Below are positions 11,344 to 23,022 of a stretch of DNA of 64,000 bases, in pieces. The stretch lies in contig NC_081223.1 of assembly GCF_902713425.1 (NCBI RefSeq), positions 454,001 through 518,000 of the forward strand, in the 5' to 3' direction. The notes below the pieces were generated by a model. The model saw nothing but the letters and a program-made list of their open reading frames with translations. It was not told the origin of the DNA and searched no databases. Origin of the DNA: Acipenser ruthenus. Taxonomy: Eukaryota; Chordata; Actinopteri; Acipenseriformes; Acipenseridae. The number at the start of each line of letters is the position of its first letter. The stretch's first letter is position 1. The translations under genes were made by a program, and so were the position numbers.

Positions 11344-11593
11344 ATTATTATTTTATTATTATTATTATTTGTTTATTTAGCAGACACCTTTATCCAAGGC
11401 GACTTACAGAGACTATGGTGTGTGAACTATGCATCAGCAGAGTCACTTACAGTTACGTCTCACTCGAAAGACGGAGCACAAGGAGGTTAAGTGACTTATT
11501 CAGGTTCACACAATGAGTCAGTGGCTGAGGTGGGAGTTGAACTGGGGACGTCCTAGTTACAAGCCCCTTTCTTTAACCACTGGACCACACAGC
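11344..11593 (-). mobile_element. SINE insertion in the L2
   Basis: The minus strand shows a tRNA-like head (GTGGTCCAGTGGTTAAAG, B-box-like AGTTCAACTCCC) and the shared fish tail (TAAGTCGCCTTGGATAAAGG) with an ATT-rich end. The inverted L2 copy at 60.4-63.25 kb lacks it, so the SINE arrived after the two copies separated. Confidence 0.8.
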
Positions 11594-12924
11594 ATCTTAT
11601 CTCTCCTTTCTGGTCTCTTTCCCTCTGCCTTCAAACAAGCCTCTATCACTTCCCTCCTCAAAAAACCTTCCCTCAACCCCACCTCCCTCCAGAGCTACCG
11701 TCCTCTCCAAAACCCTCTAGCAGACTGTACACCGCCAGCTCTCTACTTTCATGTCCAAACACTCTCTGCTCGACCCTCTCCAATATGGCTTCCACTCTGC
11801 TCACTCCACTAAAACCACCCTCCTGTCTGTCACCAACTCACTAAAGTCTGCCCGAGCTGCCTCTCTCTCCTCTGTCCTAATTCTCCTCGACCTCTCTGCT
11901 GCCTTTGACACTGTTGATCACACTATTCTACTATCCTGTCTCGCTAACCTGGGGATCTCTGGCACTGTTCTGGCCTGGTTCTCCTCCTACCTCTCCAACC
12001 GCACTTAGCAGGTAACCTGACGTGGAGCAACATCCACACCTCGCCCTCTCTGAACAGGAGTCCCCCAAGGGTCAGTCGGGTCCTCTCCTGTTCTCTCTCT
12101 ACACCCGCTCCCTGGGTCCCCTCATTGCATCCTATGGTTTCTCATACCATTGCTATGCTGATGATGCTCAGATTTTCCTCTCCTCCCCACCTCTGACTCC
12201 ACCATCCCCTCCTGTATCTCTTCCTGTCTGTCTGTTATCTCCTCCTGGATGCACCTGCATCACCTCAAACTCAACCTGTCTAAATCTGACCTCCTGTACT
12301 TTCCCAACTTTCATTGGCTCATGATCACCGTTCTCATCCAGTTCAAGACTCTTGTACTAGCCTACAGATGCCTTGACCAGACTGCACCCAGCTACCTCCA
12401 GACCCTCATCTCTCCCTACACCCCCACTCGACCTCTCCGCTCCGCCTGCACTAGAAGACTTGCTCTACCTCCTCTACGATCCCCTGCCTCCAGAGCCCAC
12501 TCCTTCTCCACCCTCGCCCTGCAGTGGTGGAATGACCTTCCTACAGATGTCAGGACTGCCCAGTCCCTTACCACATTCCGGTGCCTCCTTAAGACTCACC
12601 TATTCAGACAGCACCTGTAGAACTCCTCTGTTTTTCGCCTGGGACACTATCACCCTTCCTTAAATGCACTTTACTTGCTCCCTATTTTACTGCATTTAAT
12701 CCTGTATTTCAGAGTACTGTAATCTGCCAAGTGTTTAATCTGTAGTATTTTGTATTTAATCAGATCCTGATGTAACTATCACTGACACTGTTATCTGCTG
12801 TATTATTGAATTGGATTTTGTCACAATTGTACTTGCTTGAACCAAAAGTATTATTACTTGTACTGTGATACTTGAAATGTATTTGCTTACGATTGTAAGT
12901 CGCCCTGGATAAGGGTGTCTGCTA

Positions 12925-12927
12925 ATA

Positions 12928-12991
<64 letters not shown>
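12925..12991. repeat. (AAT)n microsatellite, L2 tail
   Basis: About 22 AAT units extend the 3' tail of the L2. Confidence 0.95.
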
Positions 12992-12994
<3 letters not shown>

Positions 12995-13400
12995 GTAATG
13001 TTGTCCGTATCCTCCTTTGTAAAAACTTGTGAAAAGTGATCATTTCATATATTTGCTATTTTTGTTTTCTTTGTCTATGATTTTGCCATTTGTATCTCTT
13101 AGACATTTAACCTCCTCTTTGAATGTTCTCTTGCTGTTATAATATTGGACAAACATTTTGGAATTGGTTTTAGCCCCCTAAGCAATGTTCATTTGTATCT
13201 ATCTCTCTTGGCCTTTCTAACTTCCTTTTTGAATTGTGTTTGCAGTTCCAATTAGGAGGAGTGGCAAACACTGTTGCAGCAGCAAAGGTCATTCAAAATG
13301 ATCTAGACAGCATTCAGAACTGGGCAGACACATTGCAAATGACATTTAATAGAGGTGTAAGGTACTGCAAACAGGCAATACATTTCTTCCCCCTTCCTTT
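12992..13400 (+). mobile_element. CR1-type LINE fragment with inverted 5' part
   Basis: The plus strand at about 13248-13375 encodes a CR1 reverse-transcriptase segment (QLGGVANTVAAAK, IQNDLDSIQNWAD, LQMTFN). The adjacent 12998-13246 encodes the linker before the reverse transcriptase (FKKEVRKAKRDRY, QVFTKEDTDN) but on the minus strand. The head-to-head join near 13247 is what twin priming produces: an inverted upstream part followed by a direct downstream part. The fragment is inactive. Confidence 0.55.
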
Positions 13401-16400
13401 CTATATTGGTTAATTGGGGGCTCTAGTTTTTTTTTTCTTTTTTAACATCACTGAGTCCCTTGTCCCTGTGCAACCACAATGTAGAAACATATAGAGAATG
13501 TATGGGATTGGTCAATAAACATCACTGCTGTTTCTCTTAAAGCATGTTTATTTATTTCTAATACTGGACCTACCCTGTCTTAATACTGTATTACATTCTG
13601 AATATGAATATAGCTGAATTATTAATTAATACTTAGAATACCAGATACATATTAACATTAAAAAGCAATACATGTGATTTATTTAACAGTTGTTCATTAT
13701 TTTGTGTATCAGCCGCCACACAAAGCTGAGCGCAGTGCGGTATACTGTAATGATGTTCCAGTCAGTCTGCCCGGACTGCACCTGAACCAACTTAAAAACA
13801 TGAAGCCCCTAATAAGCTAATTTGTAAAAGTTAGTAAAGAGTTGCGCTAATATAACGAAGCTAAATTTGAACTCCTAGATGGAGCAACGAGAGAGGGCGA
13901 GAGGGCGGGGCAGAGAAGGAGGGGGAGACGCTGCTAGGCAACCGGCTCGTGAACATTCCACTCAGCTGAGCAGAGACCGTTAGGATTTAAAAATGCGAAC
14001 GTTCCGAGCGGCGTTAGGCGCTTCGTTAAATTAACACACCGTTGCTGGCATTTTAAATTTAGAAGAAAACCATATTTTAAATACTGAAATAGCACTGTAA
14101 AAAAACACTTTACTTCACTTCCATACCGTTTTCCAACAAATAAAAAGAAGTGCGTATTTATAATAAGTATATTTGTTATGATATTAAGACTAAACAAATG
14201 TGCTACAGTTTGGTGTATAATTTATTTATTTATTAAATGTTGTAGTATTTCTTTTTTAATATAGTATTGTTTTCACAAAATAACATCCATACATTATCAG
14301 TTCATCTAGAGTAATCAAATCACAAATATTACTCGTCAGTAATTCATACATAGACACGCTGTGGTAACTTCAAGAAGTTAAAATGTAAGGCTGGATTCAA
14401 GTTTAACCAAATAAATAAGTAAATACATTAATAACGACATGAAACAAAAATACGTTTTGGTAGCTCATACGTAGGCCTATTTAAATTACAAAATGCGACC
14501 TGTTTTAGAAATTGATTTATATACTACCTGCCATTTAAATCTAAATTATATTTAAAACTGTTTGAGGGGCAGACTAGCATAGATGATTTCTAAAATCCAT
14601 TAATATGTTAAACTATAACACCACATTAGCACTCTGAGAAATATAGAAATTATTCATTTGTAAAGAATTAGCTGTGGGATTATAATCAGAATTATGGATG
14701 CATGGATTTTTGATTAAAATATACCCACATGTATTTTTCTTTCATGTCGTAATTTATTTATTAATTTCATTTTAACCTCTTGCTGGTGTCACGGCTTGTC
14801 TCTGTATCAATTCACTGATATTTGAGGTTTTGTTTAGTACACACTAGCAGGTGATCTGATAATCTTATTGATGTTATTTTGTGAAAACAATAACACGTTA
14901 ATACTGTGCTACAAAAAATGACTCGCCGTGTTGTAACTTGTGCGGGTGATGTCATGGGTTGTCATGGCAGCGCCGATCATCACGGGAGGGGTTATCAGTG
15001 GTTGTCGGAGAAACGCTGGAGTTCCGCTGGCTTCCGAGGTATCCAACCCGAATATCTAAATCAATACAGTGACAACAAAGGAATGTGACATATAAACCTA
15101 ATGACTACATTAATGAAGCAGTAATACACGACAGGGTGTGTGTGTTATCATGAGGTAATATCACCATGCCTTGGGTGCGTTGGGAGGCACGAGACGAAGT
15201 CGAGTTCTTCAACCGCCCAGGAAGTGGTGATATATCTCATGATAACACACAGACCCTGGAGTGTATTATTGCTATTATTAAATGGGCCTAGGAGTGTGTT
15301 GTTGACAAATAAAGACTTTAAACCTTAGTTTAATAATTTTTATTTGTGAAACCATCCACTGAGAGAAGTAGTTCTACAGTAACTAAAAATGGTTATAGTA
15401 ACAATTAAATATTTGATTTTAAACTTTTGTAGAATATTTTCTTTTTCAGGGCTTCTCTAATAGTTTTTTGTTCATTCTTTGTAGATATTGAACTGGATCA
15501 TTTTTTCAAAGTGTATTGTGGGTTTTGTCCAGTAGATGGAGCTGCTGCTGCTGTGATGTTTTGTTTAGCAGAATGCAGTTCACGTACCGTGTTATAAACG
15601 GGACGGCGCTGCACAGAGTGGTACAAACTGTGCAATTAAAATCTCCGGTAGTACTACAGACGGGCCGCCGATAGTCATCTCTGATTAACCCAACATGAAT
15701 ATAAATACAAACCCAGTGTGACGGCGCCGGAGAGTCTGACAGCAGGTTTAATAATATGAATGTGTCTGAACGAGAGTCTTGCATCAAACTCCGCGTCCTA
15801 TATATAATATAAACACAAGGGGTTGCCAGCGGGTGTAGTGAATTCAGCTCTAATAACTCAGCTCTCTCTCTATAGATATTTCTAGTCTTCCTGTTTTACC
15901 AAACAGCTCAAAGAATGGAACTTCTGGTTCGGACTGGTGTGCAGATCTAAAGATTCCCTGCATCGGGTGTACCGGTTTGTTATGGAATGTGTTTTGTAAA
16001 ATGAGTTTAACCAGTAACAGACTATAAACCACAGTGAAAACAAACATGAAGAGAAGATGTTGCCAAGTAGTGGTTTGTTTAACCAATTCCTCATAAAAGT
16101 AAGACTCTGTTGTACACACAGTATTAAAAGCTGAAAAGTTAAACTAATACCTTAGTTGGAGCTCTCACCACTTCCAGTAAGAGACGTATAAACTGCAGTG
16201 AACAAAATGAAAACTTGCATTCATAACAGAAAAAAAAACCCAAATAAGTCTACACACTTTCTGTGATGCTAGAACATGATAAATTTATATATATATATAT
16301 ATATTATATAGATAATTTCACCCTAAACTTTGCATACTGAAGGTAGCATATCAAAAGCAAGAAGGAATATAAAAATAGGGTTACAGCTCCATGGAGGAGG

Positions 16401-16634
16401 AAAGTCTTTGCCCCGGGTTCACAATGAATTAATGAAGGGTCCCTGAATAACACACCATATTGAGAATGGCCTGATCAGGAAACAAGCAAAGCATTCAATG
16501 CAGTAAAGAGGAGAGAATCTCATTAACATAACCATTCTGACACACACCAATATATAATCTATGTAGAATTAATCAAGCACCCACCAAAAATAAAAAAAAT
16601 AAATACAAACCAAAAAGTCTTTACAAGCAAGATT
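13401..16634. other. Intergenic DNA of the duplicated arm
   Basis: No gene is recognised. A GC-rich patch at 13870-13990 has an RFX-like GTTGCC element on the minus strand (GGTTGCCTAGCAGC near 13930) and could be a regulatory island; it is conserved in the other arm at about 59930-60005. A foldback lies at 15132-15258. A short (TA)n lies at about 16285-16305. The rest is AT-rich. Confidence 0.4.
15132..15258. repeat. Foldback/MITE-like palindrome
   Basis: Two arms of about 33 nt, starting CAGGGTGTGTGTGTTATCAT and ending ATGATAACACACAGACCCTG, surround a spacer of about 60 nt. The same structure is kept at about 58636-58763 in the other arm. It resembles the end or core of a non-autonomous DNA transposon; the family is not assigned. 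Confidence 0.55.
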
Positions 16635-16640
16635 TTTATT
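16635..16640 (-). terminator. Polyadenylation signal overlapping the ZP stop codon
   Basis: The minus strand reads TCATAAATAAA. The AATAAA shares its first A with the end of the TAA stop, implying a 3' UTR of only a few tens of bases. Very short 3' UTRs are common in ZP genes. Confidence 0.8.
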
Positions 16641-19600
16641 TATGAACACACACTTTTGGGCATTTTCCAAAAATATACAACTCCAGCTACAAAGACAACC
16701 ACTGAACACACACCCATTGCAGCTCCCAGAAGGGACCACACATTGAATTGGCCTGCAAGAGAAGAAAGAAATAGTTAGTGGAATATAAAGAGATAGTTAT
16801 ATATTTTACTTGAACTGCAATTGTGTTCACATCATGCATATTACCGCTTCTAGGCATAAAGTGAAGGGATCCATCTCTCTTTAGCTCAATTGGGCCAGAA
16901 GACACAAACACCTTTACTGCACCACCATCCATCCCTTCAGCACTGCGACCTACAGGAGGAATTAGGAGGAGTCCATCAAAACAAATGGACAAAAATGCAT
17001 GCAAAAATGTACCCCCCTCCCCCCCCCAACAGACAGAGCTCTTACCAAGCCTCTGTTTCCCTGGAATGCACCGTCTGCTACAGAGGCTGTCTGATGGCCG
17101 GTTTGAATCACATATCACAACACTGCAGTGGAAGTAAATCTGAAAGACAGCACACCTTGTCAAGCAAAACTAGCATCAATAGATCAGGCAGGACCATCAT
17201 CCAATGAGGATTACTGAATTGAAAAACAAATATATTGCATCATAGTAAGTGTTTCTTGCAAAAGTGCAGTTATATGTTTTCATTCCAACTCACTAAAGAT
17301 TTGAGCACAGTGACCATTTGCTGCTTGCAAAGCAATCCAAACCATGCATTGTGGTACAAGATCCCCATACCAACACTCCACTTTACCTGTCCTTTCAGTG
17401 CATCCCGGCCGCTTGTGAAGGAAAACATTTTCACTTCAAACCTCTTCAGATGGGAAGGGAACAGCACTCTTGCATTGCTGGAGACTGGGTGAAAGATGGT
17501 CAAGTACTCATCTGCAGAGTTCTCACAGCTAGAAAGAGAAAGTAGGTCAGGAGCACATCAGCCACAACTCCAATTCCTAGGTTTTGTAGCAGCAATACCA
17601 TATTCCAGCATCTTACCTGTCCACAACAACATCCCACTTTGGAGAGCTATTCCTGTCAGCAGAATAGGTTGCCCAGCAGTTCTCCAAAAACAATTCAGCC
17701 TGTGGATCCCTGCTGTACAGGAGCTCTACCTCAAAATACAAGGGTCTTCGCAAGTACTTCACAACAGGGTAATCCCGAGCTCCATAGAAGTCATTGTAGG
17801 TTGAATCTGCAGAGATGCAAGGGAGAATTCTATAGGTGGAAACACGCTAGAGCATCTATATTATTTCAATTGCCAAGTCATACCCAATGCAAGCCGCATG
17901 ATGACTGCAAGGTCCCCCAAGCCAGGCTGGACTACAGGTGCAGGATTATTCTGGTACAAGAACTGTACTACCTTGGTGTCATTGACCAGATAGTGACAGG
18001 CAACTCTCAACCTGGAAAGAGGAGATGGGGGTTAGTAGAGTTTCAGCCTCAACCACAAGGATACTCAATTTGATTGCAATCCTTACCGGTAAGATGTGAA
18101 CAGCACTTCATTCTCGTAAGTCAGGAGGTTGTTGTCAAACTGGAAGAGAAATCACAAAGGCTCAGGTTGCAATGAACTTGTAGATTTAGTATGGAGCTGT
18201 ATATCAAGTTGCAGACTAGCTAATATGGTACTCAGGAACATCCCCAGCTGTGTACTAACTTAGTATCAAATTCACAATTTAAAAATAAAAAGCGTTGGTC
18301 ATGAATTTTTGGGAGCTCATGTTTGTTCCAGTTAATATGATACCACAAGTCTGTCTACAGAAACTGCTAGACTAATTTCGTATTGTTTTAGTAACCTGTA
18401 GGAGGGCAACAGCAGTTATTTTGGATTTGTTGCAAATACACATTAATACAGCTGGAGACTCGAGCTACAATTGGTATTAACTCATGTACTAGTTAGTCCC
18501 ATCCTACGTACTAACCACAGGATCATCCCCAGTTAGTACACTCCTTCCAGTTCACTGCAATTGACCCAAAAGGTCTATAGACAGCACATGCAATGCCATA
18601 ACCAAGAGTCATGTCATGTGTCACAGCACCTTTCTCAACTGGACAAGCAGTTCAATACAAAGGTGGCATCCTTCAGATGTCCACAATTCATGCAAGTAAT
18701 TCAGCCAAGAGAAACACCAGTCACCATGGTTCCCCAGAATGATCCAGGGGTGTTGTGGCCAACTTGTCTAGGTTGAACCTCCTCAAAATATGGTTTTAAA
18801 TGTGTCAATACTAACCCTTCTAGTTGTGCCACAGGAGTTGACATTGAAGTAGAAAACCGCATTGATAGCATCAGACTGAAGAGGTCGGCAACTTGGATCC
18901 CTTAGAGTTAGTTGACTTGGAGACAAGCTGGGGACAGATTCCACTTTCACAGCAAGAGCTGCCATAGTTCCATTGGTGAAGCAATCTGAAACACAGCATT
19001 TGGATCCAGGTTAAGGAAACAGATTATAGCTTCAATACCAATTCATGCAACCTTTGGCCAATCTCAAAAAGCAGCTATTCTAAAGAATGCTTGGTCTGCA
19101 GGAGAGTTACCAATCATCTTTGTAGGGAAACTGCAGGACAGGGAGAAGTCAGCCACCACAACCATGGTCCCAATATCCTTCAAGGTCAAGTCAAGTCTGC
19201 TTCTGATGCCTGAAGAACTGATCACCTACAGAGACAATACATCAGGTCAGTAATGTGTTGAACCCAAAACAGCTAAACTCATTTTCAAGTTCCATCACTT
19301 ACTTCATATGTGGCATCAACTGAATTGTATGGGACAGTCATCCAGAAATTGGTAGAGTTGGCATTATACTTGTACAGGGCAAGCAGATTTCCACCAAGTT
19401 CTCTTGAGCCCACAAAAGGAATCCAGTTGCGACCCATGTTGCCATATGTTACCATGGTATAGAATGCAGCACCATCACAGTAGCCAGTTACTGTAGGTGG
19501 AACTGCAAGAGGAAGAGCAGTTGTCAGGGCAATGGACTGGATTGGTTAGAAAAGGGTAGTTGTAGAACAAATAGTCAGGCACTTACTGATGTCTTTGAGA

Positions 19601-22600
19601 ATGGCTTCGACTACAGCAGGATGAGTAAAGGGTGTATTCTCTGGCACTATATTCAGCAAGTAGGTCAGGGGCAGAATGTAGGTTCTGGTGTCTGGAGGAG
19701 TTACCTGAAAGAAAAGCAAAGGTTTGTAGGATTAAACCTAAAGTCAGACAGCAAGCAACACGTCCACAGGAAGCAAGTGTTTTCAAAGGGCAATTGGATG
19801 GTTGAACAGGTGGGATGTTACCTTTTGCTTCACATTGGGGTCCTCAAATGGCACCTGGAGGGTGTAGGTCTTGGATCCATTGGGAAAGACATGCTCCTGG
19901 ACATTATAACCTTTTAGGTTGGCTTCTGGCACAGTTAACGTCTCTGGTCCAACTATAATTTTGACTAGCTGCACATCAGGCAGGAATGTCCCCAGGGTCA
20001 CATTAAACACTCTGGCTTTAGGAACAGTATCTGAAATTAAAGCATGCAGTTAAAATGGATATGAAGTGGAACACTGCAACAAATCCTTGATTTACTGCAT
20101 GTGGACAAGTTCTACATACTGTTTGTGACAACTGGTGGCCGAGGCATGAAAGGAGTGGTTATTGGATGAAGTACTGTGTACTTGGTCTTCTCAGGCCCAT
20201 CTTGCCAGGTATGCTCCAGCATTGGTTCAATAGAGTAAGAGATCACATAGGTGTTGTCCAATACATGGCTCTGAAAGCACAGAAGCATCTTAGGAGGAAA
20301 GCTTTTAAATGAGAAGGATTTAGAAGATGTTGAACTTCTACATACCTTGTAATATCCACCATCAGCTCCCACAGGAATTTTTACAGTGATTAGCTGGGGA
20401 CCTACATCCAGTTTATAATCTCTATTATGAATCGTTGCAGGGTCAAGCTTGCGGCCATCAACTCCCATTTGAACATCAAGGGTAGTAATTTGTGGTGTCG
20501 GAACAAGAGGAGGCAGAACACGAGGAACACTCCATGTAATCGTCTGTTCTGTGAAGGCTGTTCCATCTGATAGAAAGGAACACCATAGACTTGGTATAGA
20601 AAATTCACACTTCAGCCTAGAACAGTTCTTGAGCACCGTTGCCCTCCATAAGCTTACTCACCAGTAGGACATGTAACTGCAGTGTCCACCATCATGACCA
20701 TCCATCTTTGCTTATAAAAGGTGGTTGATCTTAGCACAGCCATTGGTACAGTTTGGATCTGTTGGAGGGGAGGGGGAACTTTTACTAAAACAAAAGCAAG
20801 ACTGTAGTCTACCTTCATAGTCTGGATATACTGTACTAGAGAACAATGAAGCCTAGACTACTTACCAACTGAGGCTGGCTTTCTGTGGAATTGTATGCAG
20901 CTCTAACCAGAATTCGAGTTGGTGTAGTGTTTATGCCATATCCGTTTGTCATGGCCTGAGCAACAGTCATAGTGGTCTTTCTATTTGCTGGGAGATGGAA
21001 CACAATTTTCCAGATGCTGTTGTCAGCAGCAGTTGCCTAGCAGAAGAAAATCCCATTAGATTAGGGAGTTTGAACACAAAGCATCCCCAGTCTAAAGGAT
21101 TTGTCATAACAGATTTCATTTTTAATAAACAGGAACTAAAACTGAAAAGGTGAAAGTTTAAGAACGTATCACTGAAACAGTTCTAGGTTCACCGGGCATC
21201 TCTAATGGAACAGAGTAAATCCTCAAATGCAACTGCGTACGAAAACCTACGTGAAAGCATGTGGTCTGTATCCGATACAGGCAGAGTTTACAGCCATTCA
21301 TTTGTACTAGACATTAATATATCAGTGTACCAAACTTTAGGACAAAGCAATTTTACCAAAGCAATCACAGAATACATGCATGCAAAGCCAATGCCTTAAT
21401 GTCACACAATTCCAATATGGCCACCCTCATGGGAGACAGGTTAAAGTTAAGGGGGCAGTTAGATTTTGCTTCCTCTAGATGAGACAGTAGAGTAGACCTC
21501 AATAGGCAAGACCAAGGGGACATGAATGAAGCAAATGCAAAGTCACATGATTCTACCTCAGGGTATGCAAGGGACCAATCAGGATCATCTTGAACAAAGT
21601 TGGGCTCAATAAGTGGCACCCCTCTTCTCACAGAAACCTAAAAGAGAATTCACATTAGTCATGAGTGAAGCACTTCTGTAGTGACAATTAAATACCCACA
21701 CAACCCAACAAGTTACACTGAACAGCATTATCACATCCTGACAGCCCTTACCTCCATGTAGTTTCTTTCACACAGAATCTCCCTCTCTGCCCATGGAGAA
21801 TAGCGGCATGTCATGCTCTGAACATAGGAGGAAGCTGAAGTCATAGCACTGTTTGAGAAGACACTGATTTGTACTGTCAGCTTGTAGGTCTCATCATCCT
21901 GGAAACAAAGGCTAAAGTTAGTCCCAGCATGTCACCATTAGAAACAAGCTCACAAGAAATAAAATGAGGACTCACTGTGTTCTGAGCAAAGCAACTCAGC
22001 ACAGAAGCAAGGACCTTGGCATTTCCCAAGAAGTCAACGGTTAAGCTATATCCACACTGTGCAGCCAGTCTTGGAGAGAGGGACACAAGCGCCCCCTTAT
22101 TGTCTATGGAAAGAAATTCAGTTGGCCTTAAACTGTACACGTGATCAAGCAAGGTAGAGATATAACAAAGTGAACACCCCCACCGCCCCATTCCATCTAC
22201 TTATTGAAATTGTCATAACTATTCCATCTACTAAATGCAATTTTATAAAAACGATTCATACAAGTAGAATTATACGCCCATTTGGAACAGTGGGTTTAGA
22301 GTAAATGATGTCTATTTCTGCGCACTTGCAGTCAACAAATCTGACTAAGGTTGTAGCAGCATAGGTCTGTTTAGTGTGATCAGCAACATGCTTCTAAAAC
22401 TAACGCAAGAGCTTTTCATACCCTGCATCTTACAAAAACAAAGCCTGGCTGATGTCATACAGCACAGGAGTGCTCTGTACTTAATTCAGGTTATTACATT
22501 ACGAGTCAACAGGCTTTGTACATCAAAAGCTTTCCATTCAAGAAAAGATGATCACTCACCAATCACATTGATGCGAAAATACTTTCCAACAAAAGACTTA

Positions 22601-22906
22601 TCCAACATCATCATCATAACACTCCCTTGACATTCTGTCCTCACCGAGCCTGCAGAAGACAACGATACTTGAAAACACACAACCGGCAAATAAACAGGAA
22701 ACTAAAAGAACAGCTCTGCTGAAGCGACCGTTATCGTACCTAGAGGGGGGTTCTGCGTCCAAACTTCAGTGACTAACACTGCTAACAGCAATGTTATTCT
22801 GCATTGAAAAAAAAAACACGCAAGTGAGAAACACACAATAAAATGAACGTTTCTAAAGAAGAGAAAAGATCAACAATTACCCAAATCTAAGACAACACGG
22901 CATCAT
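16640..22906 (-). CDS. zpax: ZP-domain egg-coat protein, ZPAX-like (22 exons)
   Basis: Structural glycoprotein of the egg envelope, secreted or membrane-tethered in oocytes. Exons: 22906-22881, 22798-22740, 22649-22560, 22103-21976, 21898-21752, 21637-21557, 21036-20866, 20758-20662, 20566-20346, 20270-20120, 20030-19822, 19704-19587, 19502-19303, 19225-19111, 18985-18816, 18139-18087, 18011-17884, 17806-17617, 17528-17387, 17139-17046, 16949-16845, 16752-16640. All have GT/AG borders and compatible phases, summing to 2808 nt (935 residues) with no stop seen. Signal peptide at residues 1-23 (FGITLLLAVLVTEVWT). Cys-rich ZP-N-like parts follow (TECQGSVMM, AQCGYSLTVDF). The ZP module is at about 505-865 (GYCDGAAF, LRDPSCRPL, VNSCGTTRR, LENCWAT, IYFHCSVVICD, CSRRCIPGK). 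A dibasic RLGR site follows, then one membrane helix at about 905-925 (MGVCSVVVFVAGVVYFW) and a short tail. Two adjacent ATGs begin the frame; the first was chosen. ZPAX rather than ZP2 is from memory (NYMEVSVRRGVP); the ZP family is certain. Confidence 0.9.
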
Positions 22907-23014
22907 TAAATCCAAGGCAGCCCCAACCGTGAACTTCTTTCTCCGTTATAAAGACACAATAATAAAAACAAAACCGCCAGTAGCTGAGTTTGGTGTTCCT
23001 TAGTGCGCAATGGG

Positions 23015-23022
23015 TTTATAAA
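23015..23022 (-). promoter_or_regulatory. TATA box of the ZP gene
   Basis: TTTATAAA on the minus strand lies about 110 nt upstream of the start codon, predicting transcription start near 22985 and a 5' UTR of roughly 80 nt. Confidence 0.7.

Larger units (their letters stand above)
9669..12991 (+). mobile_element. L2 LINE, near full length, degraded
   Basis: A 5' leader with a short tandem GGGAGTCTAGCTGT repeat (9738-9778) is followed by endonuclease-like sequence (about 9880-10740; FNTFEFHTVQLTSPCELLLI, then a YRP motif) and reverse transcriptase (about 11660-12600; [10 protein letters not shown], then CYADDAQIF). The C-terminal part (LVLAYRCLDQTAPSYLQTLI) and the tail (TAAGTCGCCCTGGATAAGGG) end in a long (AAT)n. 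There are many frame breaks, and about 0.3 kb of reverse-transcriptase 3' sequence is missing near 12315 compared with the copy at 38.5-39.4 kb. A SINE interrupts it at 11344-11593. Confidence 0.9.
9420..17712. repeat. Left arm of large inverted duplication
   Basis: This stretch recurs in reverse complement at 57158-64000: Tc1 end, (TA)n, L2, intergenic DNA and ZP exons 22 to 18 in mirrored order. By eye, exon 19 is identical over 142 bases and exons 20-21 differ at about 7 of 199. The right arm lacks left positions about 12480-13453 (L2 3' end and CR1). The arms are about 39.4 kb apart, and the left arm may continue beyond 9420 because the right arm runs off the window. Confidence 0.9.

Noticed and set aside
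17235-18073. Plus-strand frames across the ZP gene
   Set aside because: Antisense of ZP exons and introns; the minus-strand exon chain explains the region.
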